Shown here in pieces: positions 1-6,627 of a stretch of DNA of 6,639 nucleotides. Position 1 is the first letter of the stretch. Each line of letters opens with the position of its first letter. The translations under genes were made by a program, and so were the position numbers. The DNA is from an uncultured Acidobacteriota bacterium (lineage in GTDB: Bacteria > Acidobacteriota > Terriglobia > Bryobacterales > Bryobacteraceae), in NCBI GenBank assembly GCA_937952345.1, contig CALFYN010000329.1, forward strand, positions 1 through 6,639. The letters are read 5' to 3'. The notes under the pieces were generated by a model that worked only from the letters and a program-made list of their open reading frames with translations, was not told the DNA's origin and searched no databases.

Positions 1-322
1 CCGGATCGCCCGCCGCCCATACCAATACCGTCGATCCCATGGGATTCTTCGCGTTCGCATCCGCGCCCGCGTCCAGCATCAGGCGCAGCACTTCGGGGCC
101 GCAATACAACACGGCATTCATTACCGCCGGAGTGCCCGAATCGTCGGCGGCATTGGCATCGGCCCCATCCGCCAGCAACACCTTGATCCGCGGCACGTCG
201 CCTGCTTTGATCGCCTGCTGCAGAGCCGCATTTTTCGTCTGTACCGGCGCTGTGGTGGGAGCACTCCATAGAGTCACCGCCAACGCCATTGCGATCCATC
301 GAAGAGGATATGTTCTGTTCAT
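1..322 (-). CDS. Exported ankyrin-repeat protein, N-terminal part (runs off the left edge)
   Basis: The reverse strand reads open from an ATG at 322 to the window edge, giving 107 residues with no stop. The start MNRTYPLRWIAMALAVTLWS has a basic N-terminus and a hydrophobic core, and a plausible signal-peptidase site follows near residue 25 (...PTTA). The protein is therefore probably secreted or periplasmic. From about residue 32 ankyrin repeats begin: AALQQAIKAGDVPRIKVLLADGADANA, a degenerate second repeat ending in LMLDAGADANAKN, and the opening of a third (MGSTVLVWAAGD). The 'LL..GADANA' phrases are the classic ankyrin helix-loop signature. Ankyrin repeats mediate protein-protein contacts, so no enzymatic role can be assigned, and any further domains lie outside the window. 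A weak purine tract (AAGAGA) precedes the start. The gene diverges from the hydrolase at 391. Confidence 0.85.
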   Translation of the reverse strand, partial: MNRTYPLRWIAMALAVTLWSAPTTAPVQTKNAALQQAIKAGDVPRIKVLLADGADANAADDSGTPAVMNAVLYCGPEVLRLMLDAGADANAKNPMGSTVLVWAAGDP

Positions 323-358
323 GTTTGTCTCTTGCCCTCTGTGGTAGTACGCGAAACC

Positions 359-387
359 ATCCGCGCGCCGGGATCATGTACTGTCAA
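359..387 (-). promoter_or_regulatory. Candidate sigma-70-type promoter for the ankyrin gene
   Basis: On the reverse strand a perfect TTGACA hexamer lies at 387-382. It is followed after 17 bases by GCGGAT (364-359), a poor match to TATAAT. It sits 37 bases upstream of the ankyrin ATG, in the short region shared by the two divergent genes. The -35 match is exact but the -10 is weak, so this may be chance. I found no equally good candidate facing the other way. Confidence 0.22.
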
Positions 388-390
388 GAA

Positions 391-1785
391 ATGTCCGCCC
401 TCCGGAACTCGCTTCTTCTGGCACTCGCCGTCCTGCCGTTGCCGGCTCAGCAATCAGCGCTCGATCGCTATGTCGCCGCCTACGATTCCGCCTACGGCTG
501 GAAGTTGGTGCACACCATCCCCGGCGACGGCTACCAGACGCATGTGCTCGAACTCACATCGCAGACGTGGCGTTCTGAAAGGGATGTCGACAAGCCCGTC
601 TGGAAGCACTGGCTCACCATCGTGCGCCCGAACCGCGTCCGCACGGATAAAGCCCTGCTGTTCATCGGCAGCGGCAACAACAACAATCCCGCGCCGAAAC
701 AGCCCCAGGAACGCTCCGTGCGCATGGCGATGGAAACGAACTCCGTCGTCGCCGATCTCGGCATGGTGCCCAATCAGCCGTTGCGATTCACCGACTCACC
801 GGACCGCGCCCGCGTCGAAGACGACATCATCGCCTACACCCGCGTGAAGCATTTCACCACCAGGGACGACACGTGGCTCGTGCGCCTGGCCATGGTCAAA
901 AGCGGCATCCGCGCCATGGATGCCATCCAGGAATTTCTCCGCACCGCCGATGGCGGCTTTCTGCGGGTGAATCAATTCGTCGTGGCGGGCGCATCCAAGC
1001 GCGGTTGGACCACCTGGCTCATCGGCGAAGTCGACCGCCGCGTGGTGGCCATCATGCCGCTGGTGATCGACGCCCTCAACAGCGAAGCCATCACCCGCCA
1101 TCACTTCGAAGTGCTCGGCTTCTTCTCGCCTTCCCTCAAGGATTACATCGAACACGGCCTGTTTCCCCATAAAATCGGCACCCGCGAATATCGCGCCGTG
1201 CTCAACATCGAGGATCCCTACGAGCATCGCCACCGCCCGCGCATGCGCCTGCCGAAGTTCCTCATTAACGCCTCCGGCGACGAGTTCTTCCTCCCCGACA
1301 ACGCGCAGTTCTACTACCACGATCTGCCCGAGGAAAAACACCTGCGCTACGTGCCCAATGCCAAACACAATCTGCAGGGTTCGGATGCCGTCGACAGCAT
1401 GCTGGCGTTCTACCAGGCAATACTCACTGGTACACCGCGGCCCCGCTTCACCTGGAAAAAAACATCCCCCGGTGTTTTTGTTTTAAACCTGATAGACCGC
1501 CCCGCCCGTATGACGCTGTGGAAAGCCGAAAACCCCAAAGCCCGCGACTTCCGGCTCGACGTCATAGGCAAAGCCTATCAGCCGAGCCCGCTCATCGTCC
1601 CCGACGGCAACCAAATCGAAATCCACGTCGCAAAGCCGCTCGAGGGCTACGCGGCATTCTTTGTCGAACTCGTCTACCCCGGCCCCGGCAACGTCCCCTT
1701 CAAGTTCACCACCGAAGCCGCCGTGGTTCCCGACGTGCGTCCCTTCCGTTTCTCCGACGCGGCCGCGAAGTATCCCCGCCGCTGA
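391..1785 (+). CDS. Exported PhoPQ-activated pathogenicity-related (PqaA-type) alpha/beta-hydrolase
   Basis: This encodes 464 residues from the ATG at 391. The start MSALRNSLLLALAVLPLPAQ is a good signal peptide, so the mature protein is probably periplasmic or extracellular. The frame stays open upstream with ATGs at 376 and 289. The 289 start would overlap the divergent ankyrin gene and bury the signal peptide, so I reject it. The 376 start remains possible, since neither site has a convincing Shine-Dalgarno sequence. The body matches the PhoPQ_related family (PF10142): a DRYV.AYD.AYGW-type N-terminus, then the nucleophile elbow GASKRGWTTWL with Ser202. The likely acid is Asp297 (ASGDEFF) and the likely base His326 (PNAKHNL), giving an apparently intact Ser-Asp-His triad. 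Residues from about 353 form a separate beta-rich C-terminal region. The family is named after a Salmonella PhoP/PhoQ-activated gene, and its substrate is unknown. No regulation by PhoPQ can be inferred here. Confidence 0.9.
   Translation: MSALRNSLLLALAVLPLPAQQSALDRYVAAYDSAYGWKLVHTIPGDGYQTHVLELTSQTWRSERDVDKPVWKHWLTIVRPNRVRTDKALLFIGSGNNNNPAPKQPQERSVRMAMETNSVVADLGMVPNQPLRFTDSPDRARVEDDIIAYTRVKHFTTRDDTWLVRLAMVKSGIRAMDAIQEFLRTADGGFLRVNQFVVAGASKRGWTTWLIGEVDRRVVAIMPLVIDALNSEAITRHHFEVLGFFSPSLKDYIEHGLFPHKIGTREYRAVLNIEDPYEHRHRPRMRLPKFLINASGDEFFLPDNAQFYYHDLPEEKHLRYVPNAKHNLQGSDAVDSMLAFYQAILTGTPRPRFTWKKTSPGVFVLNLIDRPARMTLWKAENPKARDFRLDVIGKAYQPSPLIVPDGNQIEIHVAKPLEGYAAFFVELVYPGPGNVPFKFTTEAAVVPDVRPFRFSDAAAKYPRR
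1456..1484 (+). other. AT-rich hairpin with T-tract inside the hydrolase gene
   Basis: Seven A residues (1456-1462) open an inverted repeat. AAAAACATC (1458-1466) pairs with GGTGTTTTT (1471-1479), including one G-U pair, around a CCCC loop. GTTTT follows at once. The shape resembles an intrinsic terminator or a pause site, but it lies inside an intact reading frame at about codons 356-365. This is close to the junction between the hydrolase and C-terminal domains. Its base composition is unlike the GC-rich surroundings, and it includes a TTA codon. The stem is mostly A-U, so a functional role is doubtful. Confidence 0.25.
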
Positions 1786-1806
1786 ATCTACCGGCGCTTC
1801 TTTTTC
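1777..1806 (+). terminator. Possible weak intrinsic terminator for the PqaA-type gene
   Basis: CGCCG (1777-1781) and CGGCG (1792-1796) can form a 5-bp all-GC stem around a 10-base loop that contains the hydrolase stop codon. The downstream arm is followed by CTTCTTTTTC (1797-1806), a pyrimidine tract with five consecutive T residues. The element overlaps the 3' ends of both convergent genes, and the 2-base intergenic gap leaves no room for a separate terminator. The stem is short and the T-tract is interrupted, so this is tentative. Confidence 0.3.
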
Positions 1807-4070
1807 GGCGCGGGCTCATACAGGGAGAACTGCAGCTTCTTCTCCACCGCATCCACGCGATCCAGGCACACCCTCATGCGGTCGCCGATGCTGAATACTC
1901 GCTTGCTGCGCTCTCCCACAATCTTGCGCGTGTTCTCCTGGTAGCGAAACCGGTCGCCGGGCAACGTCTCCACCGGCACCAGCCCCTCCACGAACAAATC
2001 CTCCAATTCCACGAAAAACCCGTATTTCGCCGTCTGAATGATCAGTGCGGGAAACACCTCGCCGACACGGTCAATCATGAACTTCAGCTTCTTCCACTCC
2101 ACCAGTTCGCGCTCCGCTTCGGCGGCACGCCGTTCGGTAAACGAGCAATCCGTGGCAATCGTATGCAGCGCGCCCTCGTCCAACGGCGCTTGCCGGTTAT
2201 CCAGCCATGCCCCTAGAATCCGGTGCACCACCAGATCGGGATAGCGCCGGATGGGCGACGTGAAATGCGTGTACGTTTCCGACGCCAGCGCAAAGTGCCC
2301 GACATTCGATTCGCTATAGCGAGCCTGCCGCAGACTGCGCAGCATGAGGTAGCTGAGGATGCGTTCCTCCGGCTTCCCCTCGATCTTCGCCACCAGCCGC
2401 TGATACTGCCGCGAAGTAAGCTGCAGCTTCTTATCATCCACTAGAACCACATCGCGGTTGATCTTCCGCCCGTCCCGCTTGCGGTCCGTCACGTGATAGC
2501 GCTTGGCGGGAATGGCGCCCACCCCCAGCGAGTATCCAAAATGCGCGGCCACTTCCTCGAAATCCGCCACACGCTTGGCATCCGGCGGTTCGTGAATGCG
2601 ATACATTCCCGGCCACCCCAGCGATTCGATGTGCGCCGCCACCGCCTCATTCGCCGCCAGCATGAACTCCTCAATCAGCCGGTGCGCGATGTTCCGCGGC
2701 GCGCGCCGCACACCCACCATCTCCCCGAATTCATCAAACTCAATCAGCGGCTCCGGCAGATCGAAGTCGATCGAGCCGCGCTTTTGCCGCTTCCGGTTCA
2801 ACACCATCGCCAGTTCCTGCATCAGTTCGAATCGCGCCACCAGCGGAGCGTACCGCTCTCGCAGCTCTTGATCGCCTTCCAGCAGCAGATGCACGTTCGT
2901 GTACGTCATGCGCTCCACGCTGCGAATCACCCCGCGCACCAGTTCCTGTTTCACCACATCGCCCGCATGATCGATCTCCAGCAGCGCGCTCATCACCAGC
3001 CGGTCTTCCTTCGGACGCAGCGAGCAGATGTTCGTCGACAACTCCACCGGCAGCATCGGCACCGCGCGGTCCGGAAAATACACGCTCGTGCCGCGCATCA
3101 GCGCCTCCCGGTCAATCGCGCTCCCCGGACGCACATAGTGGCTCACATCGGCAATGTGCACCTGCAACGTGTAGTTGCCGTTCGGCAGCCGCTCCACCCA
3201 AACCGCATCATCGAAATCGCGAGCCGTCTCCCCGTCGATCGTCACAATATCCAGCGCGCGAAAATCCTCGCGCCCCAGCCACTCGCTATCGGCCAGCATG
3301 GTCGGCGTCTGCCGCGCCTGCTCCAGCACGTCATCCGGAAATCGATGCGGGATGTGGTGCTTGCGAATCATGATCTCGACATCGATGCCGAAATCATCTT
3401 CATGCCCCAGCACCTCCACCACGCGCCCCACCGCCCATTCGTCACCCTCGGGAAACTCCAGGATCTCGGCATGCACAATCAACCCGTCCAGATCCTCGGG
3501 CCCTTTCACCTCGATCGCCCGCACGCCGACACGATCCGCATTCGCCCCGCGCGGCGGAATCTCCAAACCATCGGGAATGTGAATCCACTGCCGGATGCGG
3601 TCATCGTGCGGAATGACGAAGCAGCCGTTGCGGCGGATGCGAAACTCGCCCACGATGTCGTTGTGTGCGCGCTTGAGGATCTTCACAATCTCCGCTTCGG
3701 CACGTCCCATCGCCCCGCGGTGCGCAATGCGAGCCAGCACGCGGTCCCCATGCATCGCCTTCTCCGCCTCGCCAGGAGGCAGAAACAAGTCCCCGTTGAT
3801 GCCCTCCATCGGCGGATCCATCGCCACAAACCCGTACCCATCGCGATGCGCGATGACGCGCCCCACGGCATACTCCCGGTTGGAGCGCGTCACCACATAT
3901 TGCCCCGATCGCGGCTCCACCAGTTCACCCTTCTGCTGCAAGCGGAACAGGATCTTCTCCAGTTCATCGCGAGCCGCGCCCTTCGCCCCCAACTCCCGCA
4001 CCAATTGCTTGAAATTCGCGCGCGCATGCGGCAGGCGCGCGATATGCCGCAACACGTCCGAATCGTTCAC
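1788..4070 (-). CDS. rnr: Ribonuclease R (3'-5' exoribonuclease, RNB family)
   Basis: This 760-residue protein begins with a GTG at 4070 preceded by a good Shine-Dalgarno. RNase R degrades structured RNA processively from the 3' end in the cytoplasm and takes part in mRNA decay, rRNA quality control and stress responses. The domain order is complete: an N-terminal winged-helix region (about 1-60), cold-shock/OB domains (about 65-235), the RNB catalytic domain (about 265-590) and an S1 domain (about 670-750). The metal-binding aspartates are visible in TIDGETARDFDDAV as Asp279, Asp285, Asp287 and Asp288. They match E. coli RNase R Asp272/278/280/281. Tyr331 (GTSVYFPD) corresponds to Tyr324 of the E. 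coli enzyme, and the TSPIRRYPDL motif is at 604-613. The protein is shorter than the roughly 813-residue E. coli enzyme, mainly because the lysine-rich tail is reduced to PKKKRR. It is divergent from the PF04008 gene and convergent with the hydrolase. Confidence 0.97.
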   Translation of the reverse strand: MNDSDVLRHIARLPHARANFKQLVRELGAKGAARDELEKILFRLQQKGELVEPRSGQYVVTRSNREYAVGRVIAHRDGYGFVAMDPPMEGINGDLFLPPGEAEKAMHGDRVLARIAHRGAMGRAEAEIVKILKRAHNDIVGEFRIRRNGCFVIPHDDRIRQWIHIPDGLEIPPRGANADRVGVRAIEVKGPEDLDGLIVHAEILEFPEGDEWAVGRVVEVLGHEDDFGIDVEIMIRKHHIPHRFPDDVLEQARQTPTMLADSEWLGREDFRALDIVTIDGETARDFDDAVWVERLPNGNYTLQVHIADVSHYVRPGSAIDREALMRGTSVYFPDRAVPMLPVELSTNICSLRPKEDRLVMSALLEIDHAGDVVKQELVRGVIRSVERMTYTNVHLLLEGDQELRERYAPLVARFELMQELAMVLNRKRQKRGSIDFDLPEPLIEFDEFGEMVGVRRAPRNIAHRLIEEFMLAANEAVAAHIESLGWPGMYRIHEPPDAKRVADFEEVAAHFGYSLGVGAIPAKRYHVTDRKRDGRKINRDVVLVDDKKLQLTSRQYQRLVAKIEGKPEERILSYLMLRSLRQARYSESNVGHFALASETYTHFTSPIRRYPDLVVHRILGAWLDNRQAPLDEGALHTIATDCSFTERRAAEAERELVEWKKLKFMIDRVGEVFPALIIQTAKYGFFVELEDLFVEGLVPVETLPGDRFRYQENTRKIVGERSKRVFSIGDRMRVCLDRVDAVEKKLQFSLYEPAPKKKRR

Positions 4071-4093
4071 TTGTACCTCACGCTTCCTAGTAT
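4066..4093 (+). promoter_or_regulatory. Possible promoter of the PF04008/SDR pair, giving a near-leaderless transcript
   Basis: TTCACT (4066-4071) and TAGTAT (4088-4093) each match the sigma-70 consensus at four of six positions, with a 16-base spacer. Transcription would begin around 4100, only 3-4 bases before the ATG at 4104. That would fit the absence of any Shine-Dalgarno upstream of that start. The -35 overlaps the rnr start codon. Matches of this quality are common by chance. Confidence 0.2.
4075..4080 (-). promoter_or_regulatory. Ribosome binding site of rnr
   Basis: The reverse strand carries TGAGGT (4080-4075), separated by ACAA from the GTG at 4070. This is a good anti-Shine-Dalgarno match at suitable spacing. 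It supports the GTG start, which lacks a nearby ATG alternative. Confidence 0.6.
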
Positions 4094-4103
4094 CCTATTG
4101 CCT

Positions 4104-4586
4104 ATGGAGCTTGTATCGGTCCGGCTCGACATACCGGACGGAACCAACATCATCCTCGGCCAGTCGCATTTCATCAAGACCGTCGAAGATATTTACGAAA
4201 CCATCGTCAACACAGTGCCGCAGATGAAGTTCGGCGTGGCGTTCAACGAAGCTTCGGGCGCCTGCCTGGTGCGCTTCGACGGCAACGACGAAGACATGAA
4301 GTCCGCCGCCGTCAACAACGCGCTCGCCATCGGCGCCGGCCACAGCTTCATCATCGTCATGAAAGACGGCTTCCCCATCAACATCCTGGCCCGCCTCAAA
4401 GAAGTGCCGGAAATCGTCGGCCTCTATTGCGCCACCGCCAATCCCGTCGAAGTCATCGTCGCGCAGTCCGAGCAAGGGCGCGGCATTCTCGGCGTCATCG
4501 ACGGCGCGTCGCCCAAAGGCGTCGAAGATGCCGATGCCAAGGAGTGGCGTCACGGATTCCTCCGCAAGATCGGATACAAACGATGA
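4104..4586 (+). CDS. Adenosine-specific kinase family protein (PF04008 / COG1839)
   Basis: This 160-residue protein begins MELVSVRLDIPDGTNIILGQ and ends RKIGYKR. It is the usual length and shape for the PF04008 family, which is common in archaea and also found in bacteria. The archaeal member PAE2307 was studied as an adenosine-nucleotide-binding protein with a stable phosphohistidine, hence the family name. The biological reaction and pathway remain poorly defined. Family hallmarks are visible: GQSHFIKTVEDIYE (19-32, His22), FGVAFNEASG (43-52), ALAIGAGHSFI (73-83, His80), CATANPVEVIVA (109-120) and GRGILGVIDG (125-134). His22 and His80 are candidates for the functional histidine, but I cannot say which from sequence. 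There is no signal peptide or membrane segment, so it is cytoplasmic. The longer upstream open frame is antisense to rnr and is not coding. No Shine-Dalgarno precedes the ATG. The stop overlaps the next gene's start in ATGA. Confidence 0.9.
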   Translation: MELVSVRLDIPDGTNIILGQSHFIKTVEDIYETIVNTVPQMKFGVAFNEASGACLVRFDGNDEDMKSAAVNNALAIGAGHSFIIVMKDGFPINILARLKEVPEIVGLYCATANPVEVIVAQSEQGRGILGVIDGASPKGVEDADAKEWRHGFLRKIGYKR

Positions 4587-5605
4587 TCATCGCCAGCGAA
4601 CAGGAACTGGAAGAGCTATTATCCCGCCCCTCGAAGGCGGACATCGATTTCATCTCCACCCTCGGCGGCCCGCTCATCATTCTCGGCGCCGGCGGCAAAA
4701 TGGGGCCCACGCTCGCCCGCCGCGCCAAACGCGCCGCCGAAGAAGCCGGCATCGAGCAGCGCATCATCGCCGTCTCCCGCTATTCCACCGACGCCGCACG
4801 CGAGAAACTCCAGCAGTGGGGCGTCGAAACCATCAGCGCCGATCTGCTCGACCGTGAGCAACTCGCCCTTCTCCCCGACGTGCCCAACGTCATCTACATG
4901 GCCGCGCGCAAATTCGGCTCCACCGGCTCGGAGTACCTCACCTGGGGCATGAACGCATGGCTCCCCGCCATCGTCGCCGAGCGCTTCCGCCACGCCCGCA
5001 TCGTCGCCATGTCCAGCGGCAACATCTACCCCTTCGTCCCCGTCTCCTCCGGCGGAGCCACCGAGACAACGCCGCTCAACGCCGTCGGCGAATACGGCCA
5101 ATCGGTCCTCGCCCGCGAGCGTCTCTTCGAATTCTTCTCCGTACGCTACGGCACACCGGTAGTCAATGTGCGGCTCAACTACGCAGTGGAAATGCGTTAC
5201 GGCGTGCTGGTGGACATCGGCACCGCGGTCTTCGAACGCCGCCCCGTGGACGTCACCATGGGCAGTGTCAACGTCATCTGGCAAGGCGATGCGAACTCGG
5301 TGGTGCTCCGCAGCCTGTCGCTGTGTTCCTCGCCCGCCGCCGCGCTCAATCTCACCGGACCGGAAACGCTCTCCGTCCGCTACATCGCCGAGCGCTTCGG
5401 CCAGCACTTCGGCGTCGATCCCATCCTCACCGGCCAGGAAGCCCCCACAGCTTTGCTAAATAATGCGGCAAAATGCCAGCGCATTTTCGGATATCCCAGC
5501 GTCACCCCCGATCAAATGATCGAATGGATCGCCGGCTGGATCGGCATGGGCGGCGTCAGCCTCGGCAAACCGACGAAGTTCGCCGTGCGCGACGGCAAAT
5601 TCTAA
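4583..5605 (+). CDS. NAD(P)-binding extended-SDR (epimerase/dehydratase-like) protein lacking the YxxxK lysine
   Basis: This 340-residue protein begins MIIASEQELEELLSRPSKAD at an ATG overlapping the upstream stop by four bases. Its own Shine-Dalgarno is poor, so translation is probably coupled to the PF04008 gene. After a 30-residue leader a Rossmann fold opens with LIILGAGGKMG, the Gly35/Gly38/Gly41 dinucleotide-binding loop. Arg66 (AVSRYS), after the second strand, could favour NADP. Then come VIYMAARKFG (103-112) and AMSSGNIYP (142-150), equivalent to the 'SS..vYG' active-site strand of extended SDRs. The expected YxxxK motif reads YGQSV: Tyr171 is present but Val175 replaces the lysine. 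The C-terminal substrate region is present (NLTGPETLSVRYIAERFG, about 256-273). The fold is clear, while the substrate and reaction are not. Loss of the lysine suggests altered chemistry or a binding or regulatory role. The gene overlaps the convergent nuclease-like gene by 4 bases. Confidence 0.85.
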   Translation: MIIASEQELEELLSRPSKADIDFISTLGGPLIILGAGGKMGPTLARRAKRAAEEAGIEQRIIAVSRYSTDAAREKLQQWGVETISADLLDREQLALLPDVPNVIYMAARKFGSTGSEYLTWGMNAWLPAIVAERFRHARIVAMSSGNIYPFVPVSSGGATETTPLNAVGEYGQSVLARERLFEFFSVRYGTPVVNVRLNYAVEMRYGVLVDIGTAVFERRPVDVTMGSVNVIWQGDANSVVLRSLSLCSSPAAALNLTGPETLSVRYIAERFGQHFGVDPILTGQEAPTALLNNAAKCQRIFGYPSVTPDQMIEWIAGWIGMGGVSLGKPTKFAVRDGKF

Positions 5606-6615
5606 CCGCGATTCTCTTTACACCACCCACGCACCAATTCCACCAGCCCCTCCGCATCTCTTGCACTCTTCAACCTCAACCAGCAATCGACCGTTTGAAA
5701 CTCCAGTACCGGATGCTCCCGCAATTGCACGCGCAGGGCCTCTTCGCTTTCTCCTGACACCTCAGCCAGACTGCGCACGGGCAGCCACACATCCAACTGC
5801 CCCGCCGGAGGACTATTCTTCGCCGCAATATTCACCCCGAACACCATCCGCCATTGCCCCGAACCATTCTTTGCCCAATACCGGAGCGATCCACCATAGC
5901 TCTTTTCTGGCTGCTCCGTGCATACATCAGCACACCGCCTGCACGCGTCGACAATTGCTCGCGTTCCCTTTTCCTCCGCCATCGCCAGCAGTTCGTTCAG
6001 ACCCGGACGCCGCTTGCGGATCGCCCCAGCAATGCGAGCCTCCTCCGCCACCAGCATCGTCCGCGCCAATATCTCCCGTCCATCGTCGAGCTTCGTGCAC
6101 TGGAAGAACACGGCGTTAATGTCAACCCCGTAGCGTTCCGACAAGTAGGCAATAATCCGTTCCGCCGATGCATCGAGCCGTGGCGCAACTAGAATAATGC
6201 GATGCTGCTGGCACGACAATTCCGGCATCTCCATCTGAAAATAATCGAAAAACGCCTTTGCAAGCGGTCTGCCCAGATACCGTTCCGCGTTCGCCTCCAC
6301 AACATCTTCAGTCGTCCCATCCAGCCAAGACGCATAATCCAGGGCCTGCGCCACCGCCTCCCGCGGAGCACGATCGCGCTTCAACTCGATCACAGCCAGC
6401 CGGCCGCTCTGATCCACCGCAAGTAAATCCAACCGGCCCACGCCCGGAATATCTCTCTGCCGGTCGATGATCAGCAACCGGTCGCCCAGGATTTCCGCAT
6501 CGCGCGCAATCCACGTCTCCAGTTCTGCCTCCACATGCGATTCGGCTAAACTAGCCTCCTGCAGCGGCTTCAGCCCCTGCCCCTGCACCTCCCACAACCG
6601 AATCACGGTAGCCAT
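5602..6615 (-). CDS. NucS/DUF91-like PD-(D/E)XK nuclease-fold protein with unrecognised C-terminal region
   Basis: This encodes 337 residues from the ATG at 6615 (MATVIRLWEV). An in-frame GTG at 6624 would add three residues, but it lies inside the AGGGTGG ribosome binding site, so ATG is preferred. Residues about 25-100 resemble the catalytic domain of NucS/EndoMS endonucleases: an ELETWIARDAEILGD helix, then GVGRLDLLAVD (Asp63), LAVIELKRD (Glu77 and Lys79), and AVAQALDYASWL (Gln90). Together these give an intact PD-(D/E)XK metal site. NucS places an N-terminal DNA-binding domain before the nuclease, whereas here the nuclease is N-terminal. About 140 residues with no family I recognise follow (about 198-337). 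They contain SYGGSLRYWAKNGSGQWRMVF and a closing helix-rich segment. It may cleave DNA, for repair or defence, but no partner gene is visible. There is no signal peptide. Three cysteines (225, 228, 232) lie near the start of the C-terminal part. Confidence 0.8.
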   Translation of the reverse strand: MATVIRLWEVQGQGLKPLQEASLAESHVEAELETWIARDAEILGDRLLIIDRQRDIPGVGRLDLLAVDQSGRLAVIELKRDRAPREAVAQALDYASWLDGTTEDVVEANAERYLGRPLAKAFFDYFQMEMPELSCQQHRIILVAPRLDASAERIIAYLSERYGVDINAVFFQCTKLDDGREILARTMLVAEEARIAGAIRKRRPGLNELLAMAEEKGTRAIVDACRRCADVCTEQPEKSYGGSLRYWAKNGSGQWRMVFGVNIAAKNSPPAGQLDVWLPVRSLAEVSGESEEALRVQLREHPVLEFQTVDCWLRLKSARDAEGLVELVRGWCKENRG

Positions 6616-6620
6616 GAAAA

Positions 6621-6627
6621 CCACCCT
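6621..6627 (-). promoter_or_regulatory. Ribosome binding site of the NucS-like gene
   Basis: The reverse strand carries AGGGTGG (6627-6621), followed by TTTTC and the ATG at 6615. This spacing fits a purine-rich Shine-Dalgarno. It is the reason for choosing 6615 over the in-frame GTG at 6624, which lies within the site itself. Confidence 0.5.

Noticed and set aside
39..347. A 102-codon plus-strand open frame at the left edge.
   Set aside because: It lies antisense to the ankyrin gene, which has a signal peptide and recognisable repeats. The plus frame is Ser- and Ala-rich with no motif.
289..390. An N-terminal extension of the PqaA-type protein to the ATG at 289.
   Set aside because: It would overlap the start of the divergent ankyrin gene and place about 34 unrelated residues before a good signal peptide. 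The short start at 391 (or 376) is preferred.
796..1368. A 190-codon reverse-strand open frame opposite the PqaA-type gene.
   Set aside because: It has low-complexity composition (Gly, Ala, Val, His, Asp) and lies wholly antisense to the conserved hydrolase core.
2493..4103. A very long plus-strand open frame antisense to rnr, continuous with the PF04008 gene, which could look like one 697-residue protein.
   Set aside because: The upstream 537 codons are rich in His, Arg, Pro and Gln with no recognisable domain, as expected for the antisense of a GC-rich gene. The RNase R frame has full-length family motifs, and PF04008 proteins start at the 4104 methionine.
4619..5407. A 262-codon reverse-strand open frame opposite the SDR-like gene.
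   Set aside because: It is Gly-, Ala-, Asp- and Glu-rich with no motif, while the plus strand shows a clear Rossmann protein. It is a shadow of high GC content.
5920..5952. A cysteine cluster (CRRCADVC) in the nuclease-like protein as a zinc site.
   Set aside because: Three cysteines without a clear fourth ligand, within what looks like a helix, are too weak to call a metal site.
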